A DNA stretch of 64,000 nt, taken from Myxococcus guangdongensis. Lineage in GTDB: Bacteria; Myxococcota; Myxococcia; Myxococcales; Myxococcaceae. Positions 50,783-62,142 of the stretch are shown here, one piece after another. The notes below the pieces were generated by a model. It saw only the letters and a program-made list of their open reading frames with translations, ran no database searches and was not told the DNA's origin. The stretch is taken from positions 1-64,000 of the forward strand of contig NZ_JAJVKW010000011.1 of NCBI RefSeq assembly GCF_024198255.1, in the 5' to 3' direction. The translations under genes were made by a program, and so were the position numbers. Positions within the stretch are counted from its first letter, which is position 1, and each line of letters starts with the position of its first letter.

Positions 50783-51301
50783 ATGCCCAAGCCCCTCGTG
50801 CTGACCTCCCCCCGCTTCAATGACGGGGACCTCATCCCCATCGCCTTCACCGGCGAGGGCGAGGACATCGCCCCACCCCTGCGCTGGGAGAACCCGCCCG
50901 CCGGGACCAAGAGCCTGGCGCTCATCGTCGAGGACCCGGACGCGCCGGACCCGCAGCGGCCCCAGCGCATCTTCTGCCACCAGGTGCTCTACAACATCCC
51001 ACCCGGCGCCCGGGAGCTGCCCGAGGGCGCCCAGCTGGACACGATGCCCCCGGGGATTCGGGTGGGGCTGAACGACTTCGGCCACCAGTCCTACGGCGGC
51101 CCCATGCCCCCGGTCGGCCGGCACCGCTACTACTTCAAGCTGTACGCGCTGGACCTGGTGCTGCCGAACCTGGGGCGGCCCACCCGCCGGGACCTGCTCA
51201 AGGCCATGGAGGGGCACATCCTGGGGCAGGCGGAGCTCATCGGCCTGTACGAGAAGGTCCACCACCGCGCCGCCGAGGCGATACCGGGCGCGTCGGCCTG
51301 A
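50783..51301 (+). CDS. YbhB/YbcL PEBP-family protein
   Basis: 172 aa from ATG at 50783 (GGAGG 5 nt upstream). LTSPRFNDGDLIPIAFTGEGEDIAPPL, LALIVEDPDAPD, GLNDFGHQSYGGPMPPVGRHRYYF and LYALD are the conserved phosphatidylethanolamine-binding-protein blocks. The EDPDAPD and the HRYYF strand line the ligand pocket. Bacterial members have no settled function. Divergent from the F0 operon. Confidence 0.9.
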   Translation: MPKPLVLTSPRFNDGDLIPIAFTGEGEDIAPPLRWENPPAGTKSLALIVEDPDAPDPQRPQRIFCHQVLYNIPPGARELPEGAQLDTMPPGIRVGLNDFGHQSYGGPMPPVGRHRYYFKLYALDLVLPNLGRPTRRDLLKAMEGHILGQAELIGLYEKVHHRAAEAIPGASA

Positions 51302-51545
51302 GTCCCTCCAGGGCCTGCTCGCCAGGAGCACTGGCGGGCCCGCGCATCAATGACTTGCGGGCGTGGCAGCGGGATGGGCCCGCCCGCATTCCCTTGCATC
51401 CACTCGAGGACCCTCCAGGCGCTTGGAGAGGCCCTGACAGGATTTGGATGTAAGGGGAAACCGCGAGTCGTTGGCCGCGTCTGTGGTCTGGTCATCGAAG
51501 CGCGGACGGGTGCACTTCTCGACGCTTGCACGTGGTGGAAGAGTC

Positions 51546-54191
<2,646 letters not shown>

Positions 54192-54211
54192 CTCCTCGAG
54201 AAGGAAGGTCC

Positions 54212-55048
54212 ATGCTCCGTCCTGTCGGCGTCCTGGTCGTGTTGCTGTGTCTCGGGAGCAACCCCGCTCGTGCGGAGCCACGCACGTCCTTGCGGTTCGT
54301 GAGTGAGTTGGGGTTCCTCGATGTGCTCTCGCACAGCCTGCGTCAGGGCAGGGATGGGACGCTGTTCCGCTACACGGAGGACGGAGGCCAGGACAACCTC
54401 TACACCTTCGTGCGGGTGTCGGCGGAGCTGACGCTCGGCAAGCGGCACACGGTGGGGTTCCTGGTGCAGCCGCTGCTGTTCGACACGGACGTGGTGCTGC
54501 GCCGCGACGTGCGCATCGACGCGCTCACCTTCCCCGAGGGGACCCCGCTGAACGTCCGCTACAGCTTCCCGTTCTATCGGGCCAGCTACCTGTTCGACCT
54601 GCTCGGGGTCTCCGAGGACGAGCTGGCCGTGGGTGTCTCGTTGCAGCTTCGCAACGCGAACTTCGTCTTCACGTCGGCGGATGGGACGCTGCGACGGGCG
54701 ACTCGAGACGTGGGGCCGGTGCCGCTGCTCAAGGTGCGTGGGAAGTGGGCGCTGAGCGAGCGGTGGTGGCTGGGATTGGAGGCCGATGGGAGCTATGCGC
54801 CCACGGCCATCATCAACGGGGATGACAACTCGGACACCACGGGCGCGCTGCTGGATGCGTCGGTGCGCGGGGGGATTCGGGTGACGCCACAGGTGGAGGC
54901 CTTCCTCAACCTGCGCTACCTGGGTGGCGGCGCGCGCGGCGTGTCCGATGACAATGACGATGAGTTCGGAGACGGGTTCACCAGCAATTGGATCTCCACG
55001 GCCACGGTGAGCCTGGGCTTCAGCTACCGGATGGCGGTGACGGACTGA
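54212..55048 (+). CDS. Outer-membrane beta-barrel-like protein
   Basis: 278 aa from ATG at 54212 (AAGGAAGG 4-5 nt upstream). Signal peptide MLRPVGVLVVLLCLGSNPARAEP. The mature part alternates short hydrophobic strands (TSLRFVSELGFLDVL, NLYTFVRVSAELTLG, VGVSLQLRNANFVF, VEAFLNLRYLGGG) and ends with an aromatic-containing strand (STATVSLGFSYRMAVTD), as in barrel proteins. No family recognised. It starts 20 bp after the histidine kinase stop, so the two may share a transcript. Confidence 0.7.
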   Translation: MLRPVGVLVVLLCLGSNPARAEPRTSLRFVSELGFLDVLSHSLRQGRDGTLFRYTEDGGQDNLYTFVRVSAELTLGKRHTVGFLVQPLLFDTDVVLRRDVRIDALTFPEGTPLNVRYSFPFYRASYLFDLLGVSEDELAVGVSLQLRNANFVFTSADGTLRRATRDVGPVPLLKVRGKWALSERWWLGLEADGSYAPTAIINGDDNSDTTGALLDASVRGGIRVTPQVEAFLNLRYLGGGARGVSDDNDDEFGDGFTSNWISTATVSLGFSYRMAVTD

Positions 55049-55055
55049 CGCGGGC

Positions 55056-57680
55056 CTATCGCCACACCGTCATCCAGACCACGAGCAGGCCCACCAGGGC
55101 CGCGCCCACGAACAGCGCCAGGGCGAGCCCGAGTCGAGGCGCCTGGAGCCAACCTCCGGATGAGCGCTCGGGTTCGACGGTGGGCGCCTCGTCTTCTCCG
55201 GTGATGGCTCGGACCAGCTCCAGCCTGCGAGCCTCGATGGCCTGGGTGGCCACCGTCTGCGAGATGTCGATGCCGAAGCCCACCTGCGTCTCCCGTGGCG
55301 CGCGCCTGGGGTGCGTGCTCGGCATGGCGGGAGTCACGGTGTCCTCGGACCTGGGGGGACTGGCCCGCGCGGCGTGGGCTTGCTGCTCGATGGCCACCAG
55401 GACCTTCGCTGCATCGAGCGCCTCGGTGGCCTCGATGGAGGGTTTGGCCTTCGGGGGCTGAGGCGCGGCTCGCGGTGCCCCGGTGTCGACGCCGTATTGA
55501 GCGGTCCGCGACTCGATGGCTTCGGCATCGAACGGGAGGGTGATGGAGGGGTCGGCCGTCACCACACGCGGAGGCACGGCGACCGCGGTGGGCTCGTCCT
55601 CGTCGGCGAGTCGCCAGCCTTCTCCCTGCGCGGAGTCCGAACGGCTCGGAGTGGGGGGGATGGGGCCTCGCATCGCGAGGGTCGGCTCGTCGTCCCCGGG
55701 CCCTCCTGTGCGCCCCATACCGCGCATGGGTTCGGTGTCCGGCCCCGCGTGCCCCAAGCGGCGCCCATCGGTTTCCGTGCGCGTCGGTTCCTCGTCGCCA
55801 GGGCCTCGAGTTCCCTGCGTGGGAGTCGGCTCGTCAGCTCCGCGACCGGGTCTGCCAACAGCATGCGTCGGCTCATCATCGCCCGGCCCCGTGCTCCCTC
55901 GCCGAAGCGTCGGGACTTCGTCTCCGAGCCGAGGGTTCCCGCGCGCATGCATCAACTCGGCATCACTCGGCGACGCGCTCCCACCGCGAAGCGTGGGGAT
56001 GTCGTCTACGAGCTCGGGCTTTCTGCTCGCGTGCGTCGGCTCATCGTCACCCGAGCCCACGCCTCCTCTGCGGAGTGTGGGGACGTCGTCGCCGAGCGCG
56101 GGCCGACCACTCGCGTGCGTCGCTTCATCATCACCAGGGCCCGCACCTCCTTCACGAAGCGTGGGGAGGTCATCTCCGCGCCCGGGCTTGCCACTCGCAT
56201 GCGTCGGCTCGTCATCGCCGAGACTCGCTGAGCCTCCGACACGCACCGGCGCGATATCGAGGGTGCCCGTTCGCCCGCCCCGAAGCGTGGGCGCTTCATC
56301 CGCGCGCCCGGGCCTACCCCTCGCACGCGTCGGCTCGTCGTCGCCCGGACCTGCTGAACCACCGAGACGCGACGGCTCGATGCCACTCACGCCCGTGCGA
56401 CCGCCCCGGAGCGTGGGCACCTCATCGCCGCGCCCAGGTCTGCCCATCGCGTGCGTCGGCTCGTCATCGCCGATGCCCGTCCGCTCACGAATCGTCGCGT
56501 CGCCGCCCGACCTCGCGACCCCACCGCGCTCACGAATCGTCTCGTCGTCGTCGGCCGTCGGCGCGGGGCCCACCTGGACCCGCTCGGACGGGACGAAGTC
56601 ATCCGGCGTGTAGATGGCGTTGTGCTCGAACGCGAGCGCCGTCGGCGGCGCCAGGGTGGCCACGAGCTGCGGCTCGGTGTTCGTGCGCTTCGCCTCCTCG
56701 CGAAGCAACTCCTCGAGCAGCGCCTCCTCCGCCTTCTTCTCTCGTGGGAAGACCAGCGCCAACAGCTTCCCGAGCGCCGCGTCCCCAACCCCAGGCGCGA
56801 GCTTCGCCTTCAAGCGCGCCAGCTCCGCGCCCATCGCCGCCGCGTCCGGGAAGCGCTGCGCCGGCTCGGACGTCAGCGCCTTCGCCAGGAACGCCTCGAT
56901 GCTCGACGGCAACCCCTGTCGATGCTTCCCCGCGGGCTCCCACTGCGGATACGCCGCGCGCCGCCACCGCTCCACCGGGTCTCCCCGCTGTGACAACGGC
57001 TTCCACGCGAACAACTCCCACAACAACACGCCCACCGCGTACACGTCCGCGCGCCGGTCCACGAAGCGCTTCCGCGCCTGCTCCGGCGACATGTACGTCA
57101 GGTTCCCAATCACCACCCGGGGCGCCGTCTGCTGCTCCTTCAGCGTGGACTGCGCCGCGCCGAAGTCGATGATCTTCACCTCGCCCGCGTAGCTGATGCA
57201 CACGTTCGCCGGAGACAAGTCCCGGTGCACCAGATGCAACGGGTGCCCCTCCGCGTCCGTCGCGTCGTGCGCGTACGCCAATCCCTCACACAGCCGCTCG
57301 CCCAGGTGCAGCACGATGCCCAACGGCATCATCCGCGCGAGCTGCCGCAGCCGATACGACAGGCGGCTGAGCGTCTTGCCGCGCACGTACTCCATCGACA
57401 GGTAGAGCTGCCCCTCGACCTCGCCCATCGCATACACCCGGGCGATGTTCGGGTGCGCCAGCCGCACCACCACCCGGGCCTCGTCGCGGAAGCGCCCCAC
57501 GAACTGGGGGCTCTCCATCAACTGAGGCAGGACCTTCTTCACCACACAGGCGCGCCGAGGCCCCTCCTCGCGCGCGAGGAAAACCTCCCCCATCCCCCCG
57601 GCGCCGATGCGGCGCACCAGGGTGTAGGGACCGAAACGAACGGGCCCCTCCAGGGGCGGAGGCTCAACCGGTCTGGCCAA
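55056..57680 (-). CDS. Ser/Thr protein kinase with 28-aa tandem repeats
   Basis: 874 aa from a TTG at 57680, overlapping the hemL stop by 17 bp; earlier starts would run deep into hemL. Kinase domain about residues 18-290: RRIGAGGMGEVFLARE (G-loop), VVKKV (Lys 48/49), LVHRDLSPANV (D154; Ser replaces the usual Lys after HRDL, as in many myxobacterial kinases), IDFGAAQ (D172) and SPEQAR. Then follow a repeat region (55660-56480) of degenerate 28-residue units (GDDEPTHA...GDEVPTLRGG) and a C-terminal membrane helix (LGLALALFVGAALVGLLVVW). The kinase faces the cytoplasm. Confidence 0.82.
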   Translation of the reverse strand: MARPVEPPPLEGPVRFGPYTLVRRIGAGGMGEVFLAREEGPRRACVVKKVLPQLMESPQFVGRFRDEARVVVRLAHPNIARVYAMGEVEGQLYLSMEYVRGKTLSRLSYRLRQLARMMPLGIVLHLGERLCEGLAYAHDATDAEGHPLHLVHRDLSPANVCISYAGEVKIIDFGAAQSTLKEQQTAPRVVIGNLTYMSPEQARKRFVDRRADVYAVGVLLWELFAWKPLSQRGDPVERWRRAAYPQWEPAGKHRQGLPSSIEAFLAKALTSEPAQRFPDAAAMGAELARLKAKLAPGVGDAALGKLLALVFPREKKAEEALLEELLREEAKRTNTEPQLVATLAPPTALAFEHNAIYTPDDFVPSERVQVGPAPTADDDETIRERGGVARSGGDATIRERTGIGDDEPTHAMGRPGRGDEVPTLRGGRTGVSGIEPSRLGGSAGPGDDEPTRARGRPGRADEAPTLRGGRTGTLDIAPVRVGGSASLGDDEPTHASGKPGRGDDLPTLREGGAGPGDDEATHASGRPALGDDVPTLRRGGVGSGDDEPTHASRKPELVDDIPTLRGGSASPSDAELMHARGNPRLGDEVPTLRRGSTGPGDDEPTHAVGRPGRGADEPTPTQGTRGPGDEEPTRTETDGRRLGHAGPDTEPMRGMGRTGGPGDDEPTLAMRGPIPPTPSRSDSAQGEGWRLADEDEPTAVAVPPRVVTADPSITLPFDAEAIESRTAQYGVDTGAPRAAPQPPKAKPSIEATEALDAAKVLVAIEQQAHAARASPPRSEDTVTPAMPSTHPRRAPRETQVGFGIDISQTVATQAIEARRLELVRAITGEDEAPTVEPERSSGGWLQAPRLGLALALFVGAALVGLLVVWMTVWR
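55660..56480 (-). repeat. 84-bp degenerate tandem repeats in kinase gene
   Basis: At least nine units of about 84 bp encode GDDEPTHAxGRPxRGDEVPTLRxG with small changes; some units carry 36-42 residues. Each unit gives two Thr in acidic context (EPTHA and VPTLR). They are embedded in the kinase gene and translated as a disordered linker. Confidence 0.7.
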
Positions 57681-58959
57681 GCGAGCGGAAGGCCTTTCTC
57701 GCGGCTCCCAGCACGTGCGCCACCTCCGCCTCGCCCATCGCCAACGAGACGAAGGCCGCTTCGAACTGGCTCGGCGGCAGATACACGCCCGCATCCAACA
57801 TGGCGTGGAAGAAGCGTCCGAAGCGCCCCGTGTCCGACGTCTTCGCGCTCGTGTAGTCAAACACCGGCTGCTCGGTGAAGAACACCGTCAGCATGCTGCC
57901 CACGCGGTTGACGGTGACGGGCACCCCCGCCTCCTTCGCCTCCGCGATGAAGCCCTCCTCCAACATCCGGCTCACCTGCTCCAGCCGCGCGTACGTCCCC
58001 GGCGCCGCCAGCGCCTTGAGGCACGCGAGCCCCGCCGCCACCGCCACCGGGTTCCCCGACAGCGTGCCCGACTGGTACACCGGCCCGGCCGGCGCCACCT
58101 TGCGCATGATGTCCGCGCGACCACCGTAGGCGCCCAGCGGCATGCCGCCGCCAACCACCTTGGCCATCGTCGTCAGGTCCGGCTTCAGCCCGTACAGCTC
58201 CTGCGCCCCGCCGCGCGCCAGCCGGAAGCCCGTCATCACCTCGTCGAGCACCAGCAGCACGCCGTGCTTCTGACACAGCGCCTGCAGGCCCTGCAGGTAC
58301 CCCTGCTTGGGCACCAGCACGCCCATGTTGCCCACCACCGGCTCGATGATGGCGCAGGCGATGTCCTGGCCCTTCTCCTCGAAGATGCGCTCCACCGCGG
58401 CCAGGTCGTTGAAGGGCGCGGTGAGCGTGAGCTTCGCCAGCGCCGCCGGCACGCCCGGCGAGTCCGGCAGGCCCAGCGTCTCCACGCCGCTGCCCGCCTT
58501 CACCAGGAACGGGTCTCCGGCGCCGTGGAAGCAGCCCTCGAACTTGAGGATGTGCTCGCGGCCGGTGAAGCCACGCGCCACGCGGATGGCGGCCACGGTG
58601 GCCTCGGTGCCGCTGGACACCAGCCGCACCATCTCCACCGCCGGCATCGTCGCGCAGATGAGCTCCGCGAACTCCACCTCGCCCGCGTGCGGCGCGCCGA
58701 ACGACGAGCCGCGACGGGCCGACTCGATGATGGCCTCGACGATGGGCGGGTAGGCGTGGCCGAGGATGAGCGGCCCCCAGCTCCCCACCAGGTCGACGTA
58801 GCGGTTGCCGTCCACGTCGGTGAGCCAGGCGCCCGAGCCCTCGCGGAAGAAGACGGGGTCTCCTCCGACGCCACGGAAGGCGCGCACCGGGGAGTTCACT
58901 CCGCCCGGGATGCGCGCCTGCGCGCGGGCGAACAGGGACTGGCTGTGAGCGTGATTCAT
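57664..58959 (-). CDS. hemL: Glutamate-1-semialdehyde 2,1-aminomutase
   Basis: 431 aa from ATG at 58959 (the frame is open to 59016). The PLP enzyme makes 5-aminolevulinate from glutamate-1-semialdehyde, the C5 pathway of heme synthesis. IPGGVNSPVRAFRGVGGDPVFF at the start, MVRLVSSGTEATVAAIRVARG, LVLDEVMTGFR and DLTTMAKVVGGGMPLGAYGG (Lys binds PLP) are all present. Length is normal. Its stop lies inside the downstream kinase gene's start. Confidence 0.95.
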   Translation of the reverse strand: MNHAHSQSLFARAQARIPGGVNSPVRAFRGVGGDPVFFREGSGAWLTDVDGNRYVDLVGSWGPLILGHAYPPIVEAIIESARRGSSFGAPHAGEVEFAELICATMPAVEMVRLVSSGTEATVAAIRVARGFTGREHILKFEGCFHGAGDPFLVKAGSGVETLGLPDSPGVPAALAKLTLTAPFNDLAAVERIFEEKGQDIACAIIEPVVGNMGVLVPKQGYLQGLQALCQKHGVLLVLDEVMTGFRLARGGAQELYGLKPDLTTMAKVVGGGMPLGAYGGRADIMRKVAPAGPVYQSGTLSGNPVAVAAGLACLKALAAPGTYARLEQVSRMLEEGFIAEAKEAGVPVTVNRVGSMLTVFFTEQPVFDYTSAKTSDTGRFGRFFHAMLDAGVYLPPSQFEAAFVSLAMGEAEVAHVLGAARKAFRSLGQTG

Positions 58960-59210
58960 GGAGGTTCCATAGCACGCGGCGCGAGGCGAGCCTCCCTCCG
59001 AGTGGCGCGCCTCCATGCCCGCCCCTTCTGCGGCCCATCGACCGCCAGCCCCAGGGCCGCCCGCGTTGACCCGTCGTCAACGTATCCCCGGGGAATCACA
59101 CCAGAACGCACATCGGCGTGACGCCGATGTCCCGGGGACTGGACATGGTGGTGATACAGCGCTGTGACGACGACGGCCCCCGAGGCCACCCTTCCCAGGA
59201 GAGCAGACCC

Positions 59211-59711
59211 ATGGACTTCAAGACGGCGGACCTGTGTGACACGCACGCGGGCACGGCCCACTTCCAGGTCGCCGAGCCCGGCTTCATCGACTTCGGCGGG
59301 CGCACCATGTTCACCGGCCCCATCAGCACGGTGCGCGCCCCCGAGGACAACTCCCTGGTGCGCAAGGCCCTGGAGGAGAAGGGCAACGGCCGGGTGCTCG
59401 TGGTGGATGGCGGTGGCAGTCGTCGCTGCGCGCTGGTGGGGGACCAGCTGGCGCTGCTCGCGCAGCAGAACGGCTGGGCGGGCGTGGTGGTGAACGGCTG
59501 CATCCGTGATTCGGAGGAAGTGGGCCGCATGGCGCTCGGCGTGAAGGCGCTGGGCACGCATCCGCTCAAGAGCTTCAAGCGCAACGAGGGCCAACGCGAC
59601 GTCGAGGTGCGCTTCGCGGGTGTCACCTTCCGCCCCGGCCACCACCTCTACGCGGACGCGGATGGCATCGTCACGTCGGAGACCGCGCTGCCGGAGTCGT
59701 CGCTGGACTGA
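59211..59711 (+). CDS. RraA-family protein
   Basis: 166 aa from ATG at 59211 (AGGAGAG 9 nt upstream). [80 protein letters not shown] and [14 protein letters not shown] are the RraA blocks. E. coli RraA inhibits RNase E; related proteins are HMG/CHA aldolases with the same GxxxR..D site, kept here. Which activity this protein has is not decided by the sequence. Confidence 0.9.
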   Translation: MDFKTADLCDTHAGTAHFQVAEPGFIDFGGRTMFTGPISTVRAPEDNSLVRKALEEKGNGRVLVVDGGGSRRCALVGDQLALLAQQNGWAGVVVNGCIRDSEEVGRMALGVKALGTHPLKSFKRNEGQRDVEVRFAGVTFRPGHHLYADADGIVTSETALPESSLD

Positions 59712-60038
59712 AGCGCTCCGCCGCGCGCGAGACACGTGGCTTTCCACCTCGTGGGAACCCGCCACGCCCGGAGGGGCCACGTGTTCGATGGACTGGGAGG
59801 ACCGCCATCGACGCGTGTCCCCGTCCGCCCCTCCTGACAAAGCACATCCAGACTGCGCGCCGCGGCCTTGCGCGTTGCAGCATCCGCCCGAGACATTTCG
59901 CCGTGCGAAACACAGTCAAAACACCCCATCGAGAAGTTCCGCCCTGCGAAATCCAGCCATCGAATTACCGGTGACTGTCTTTTCTCTTCCGAGCGAGTGT
60001 GGTTACTGTGCCGCCACGAATCTGACGGGGAGGTTGCG
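59712..60038. promoter_or_regulatory. Promoter region of the LivJ-like operon
   Basis: 327 bp without a supportable gene. It holds two TTTCGC-type palindromes (listed separately) and, downstream of them, an AT-richer patch (59965-60010) that may carry the promoter. The open frames from 59868 are not used, because the lipoprotein signal peptide and its ribosome-binding site (GGGAGG) fix the start at 60039. Confidence 0.45.
59896..59951. promoter_or_regulatory. Pair of TTTCGC-N3-GCGAAA operator-like palindromes
   Basis: Site 1 (59896-59910) is TTTCGC-CGT-GCGAAA, a perfect palindrome. Site 2 (59937-59951) is TTCCGC-CCT-GCGAAA, with one mismatch. Their centres are 41 bp apart, about four helical turns, so both lie on one face of the DNA, upstream of the transport operon. 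Confidence 0.55.
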
Positions 60039-61331
60039 ATGCAACGGCTCGTGGTCGGACTCCTGGCGACAGCTTTCTGTTTGATGGCTTGCAAGAAGGA
60101 CGAAGCGCCGACGCCGGAGGGCACGCAGACGCGTCCCGCCGCCGCGTCGGACATCAAGACAGACAAGGGTGTCGACCTGGAGAAGAAGGTCGTCTACATC
60201 GGCGCGCTCAACGACGAGAGCGGTCCTGGCGCCGCCATCGGCAAGCCCTTCGCCGCGGGCAAGCGGCTGCTCGCGAGGCAGGTGAACGCGGGTGACTCGG
60301 GGCTGTTGCCGCCAGGCTGGCGCGTGGAGCTGGTGGAGCGCGACCACGCCTACAACCCGCAGAACGCGGTGCAGGCGTACAGCGACATCCACGAGCAGGT
60401 GTTGTTCCTGGGCACCAGCTTCGGCACGCCCAACACCCTGCCCCTGCGCGACAAGCTCACCGCGGACAACCTGGTCGCGTTCCCCGCGTCGCAGTCCTCG
60501 GAGATGGCGCGGCACCAGTACACACCGCCCATCGGCGCGTCCTACAAGCTGGAGGCGATGCGCGCGCTCGACTGGGCGGTGGAGCACGCGGGCGGCGCGG
60601 ACAAGGTGAAGGCCGCCATCGTCGCCCAGGGCGACGACTACGGGAAGGACGGACTGGAGGGGTGGACGGAGGCCGCGAAGCACCACGGCGTCACCGTCGT
60701 CTCGCAGCAGAGCGTGGCGCCGGGCCAGAAGGACTTCGCCGCCGTCGTCACCGCGCTCCAGCAGTCCGGCGCCAACTACGTGCTGCTCACGGTGCTGCCC
60801 GGGGCCTCCGGTCCCATCCTCGGCACCGCCGCGCAGCTCAAGTATCAGCCCACTTGGATTGGACAGACGCCCGCGTGGGTGGACCGCTTCTTCGACCCGA
60901 AGGTCATCCCCGCGCCCGTCTTCGCGAACTTCTACTGGGCCACCGGGCTCACCTTCTGGGGTGATGACGTGCCAGGCATGAAGGACTTCGTCGCGCTGCA
61001 CGCGAAGTACCCGGACACGCCGAAGGACTTCTACACGCTGGCGTCCTACGTCCAGGGCCGCGTGCAGTTGGAGGCGCTGAAGGCCGCCATCGAGGCGAAG
61101 GACGTCACGCGCGCCGGCTACCTCAAGGCGCTCAAGAACATCCAGCGCACCACCGCGGGCGGCATGACGGCGGAGCCGGTGGACCTGTCCCGCTTCCCCT
61201 ACGCGACGGCCCTGGAGGTGCGGGTGCTCAAGCCCGTGTTGGACCAGGGCAGTTGGAGCGTCATCGCGGGCTACGCGCCGCCCAAGGCGCTGGGCACGCC
61301 CGCCGCGAAGGCCGCCGATGACAGCAAGTAG
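60039..61331 (+). CDS. Branched-chain amino-acid-type ABC substrate-binding lipoprotein
   Basis: 430 aa from ATG at 60039 (GGGAGG just upstream). The N-terminus (MQRLVVGLLATAFCLMAC) is a signal peptide with lipobox LMAC. The mature protein has the LivJ-like (Peripla_BP_6) pattern: VYIGALNDESGPGAAIGKPF, VELVERDHAYNPQNAVQAY, GTSFGTPNTLPLRDKL, KAAIVAQGDDYGKDGLEGW and NFYWATGLTFWGDD. It binds amino acids or related solutes in the periplasm. It overlaps the next gene by 14 bp. Confidence 0.85.
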   Translation: MQRLVVGLLATAFCLMACKKDEAPTPEGTQTRPAAASDIKTDKGVDLEKKVVYIGALNDESGPGAAIGKPFAAGKRLLARQVNAGDSGLLPPGWRVELVERDHAYNPQNAVQAYSDIHEQVLFLGTSFGTPNTLPLRDKLTADNLVAFPASQSSEMARHQYTPPIGASYKLEAMRALDWAVEHAGGADKVKAAIVAQGDDYGKDGLEGWTEAAKHHGVTVVSQQSVAPGQKDFAAVVTALQQSGANYVLLTVLPGASGPILGTAAQLKYQPTWIGQTPAWVDRFFDPKVIPAPVFANFYWATGLTFWGDDVPGMKDFVALHAKYPDTPKDFYTLASYVQGRVQLEALKAAIEAKDVTRAGYLKALKNIQRTTAGGMTAEPVDLSRFPYATALEVRVLKPVLDQGSWSVIAGYAPPKALGTPAAKAADDSK

Positions 61332-62124
61332 TCCTCCCCTGCTGCGCGTGCAGAACCTCCAGGTCGTCTACCACTCGGCGGTGCGTGCCTTGCGAGGCAT
61401 CACCCTGGAGGTCCCCCACCAGGGCGTGGTGGCCCTCCTCGGCCCCAACGGCGCGGGCAAGTCCACCGCGCTGCGCGCCATCAGTGGCCTGTTGGATTTG
61501 CACGACGGCGCCATCACCCAGGGCCGCGTGGAGTTGTCCGGGAGGGATTTGCTGGCCCTGTCCACCGATGGCCGTGTGCACGCGGGCGTGGTGCAGGTGC
61601 TCGAGGGCCGGCGCATCCTCGGCGAGCTGTCCGTGGAGGAGAACCTGCTCGCGGGCGGCTTCGGCATGGGCGCACAGGCGCGCAAGGAGCTGGTCGAGTC
61701 CGCCTACTCGCGCTTCCCCGTGCTGCGCGAGCGGCGGCGACAGAAGGCGGGCTACCTCTCCGGCGGTGAGCAGCAGCTGCTCGCCATCTGTCGAGGGTTG
61801 ATGCGCAGGCCCCGGGTGCTGTTGTTGGACGAGCCGTTCCTGGGCCTGTCGCCGAAGGCGGTGGGCGAGGTGTCGGAGCTGATTCAGCGCATCGCCGCCG
61901 AGGGGGTGTCGGTGCTGCTCGTCGAGCAGAACGCGCGCGTGGCGTTGGGCATGGCCAGCCACGGGTACGTGCTGGAGACGGGCAAGGTGGTGTTGGACGG
62001 TCCCGCCGAGAAGCTGCGCGAGGACCCGGACGTGCAGGAGTTCTACCTGGGCTTCGGCCGCGAGGGGCAGCGCGGCTACCACGAGCTGAAGCGCTACCGC
62101 CGCAAGCGTCGCTGGCTGTCGTGA
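61318..62124 (+). CDS. LivF-like ABC transporter ATPase
   Basis: 268 aa from ATG at 61318, overlapping the binding-protein gene. GPNGAGKST (Walker A), LSGGEQQLLAICRGLM (signature), VLLLDEPFLGLS (Walker B) and LLVEQNAR (switch His replaced by Asn-Ala context after EQ, as in LivF) are present. It drives uptake together with the LivG-like ATPase and membrane proteins that must lie past the window. An extra C-terminal tail (ELKRYRRKRRWLS) is basic. Confidence 0.88.
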   Translation: MTASSPPLLRVQNLQVVYHSAVRALRGITLEVPHQGVVALLGPNGAGKSTALRAISGLLDLHDGAITQGRVELSGRDLLALSTDGRVHAGVVQVLEGRRILGELSVEENLLAGGFGMGAQARKELVESAYSRFPVLRERRRQKAGYLSGGEQQLLAICRGLMRRPRVLLLDEPFLGLSPKAVGEVSELIQRIAAEGVSVLLVEQNARVALGMASHGYVLETGKVVLDGPAEKLREDPDVQEFYLGFGREGQRGYHELKRYRRKRRWLS

Positions 62125-62142
62125 AACCGTGAAGGGTGAAGC

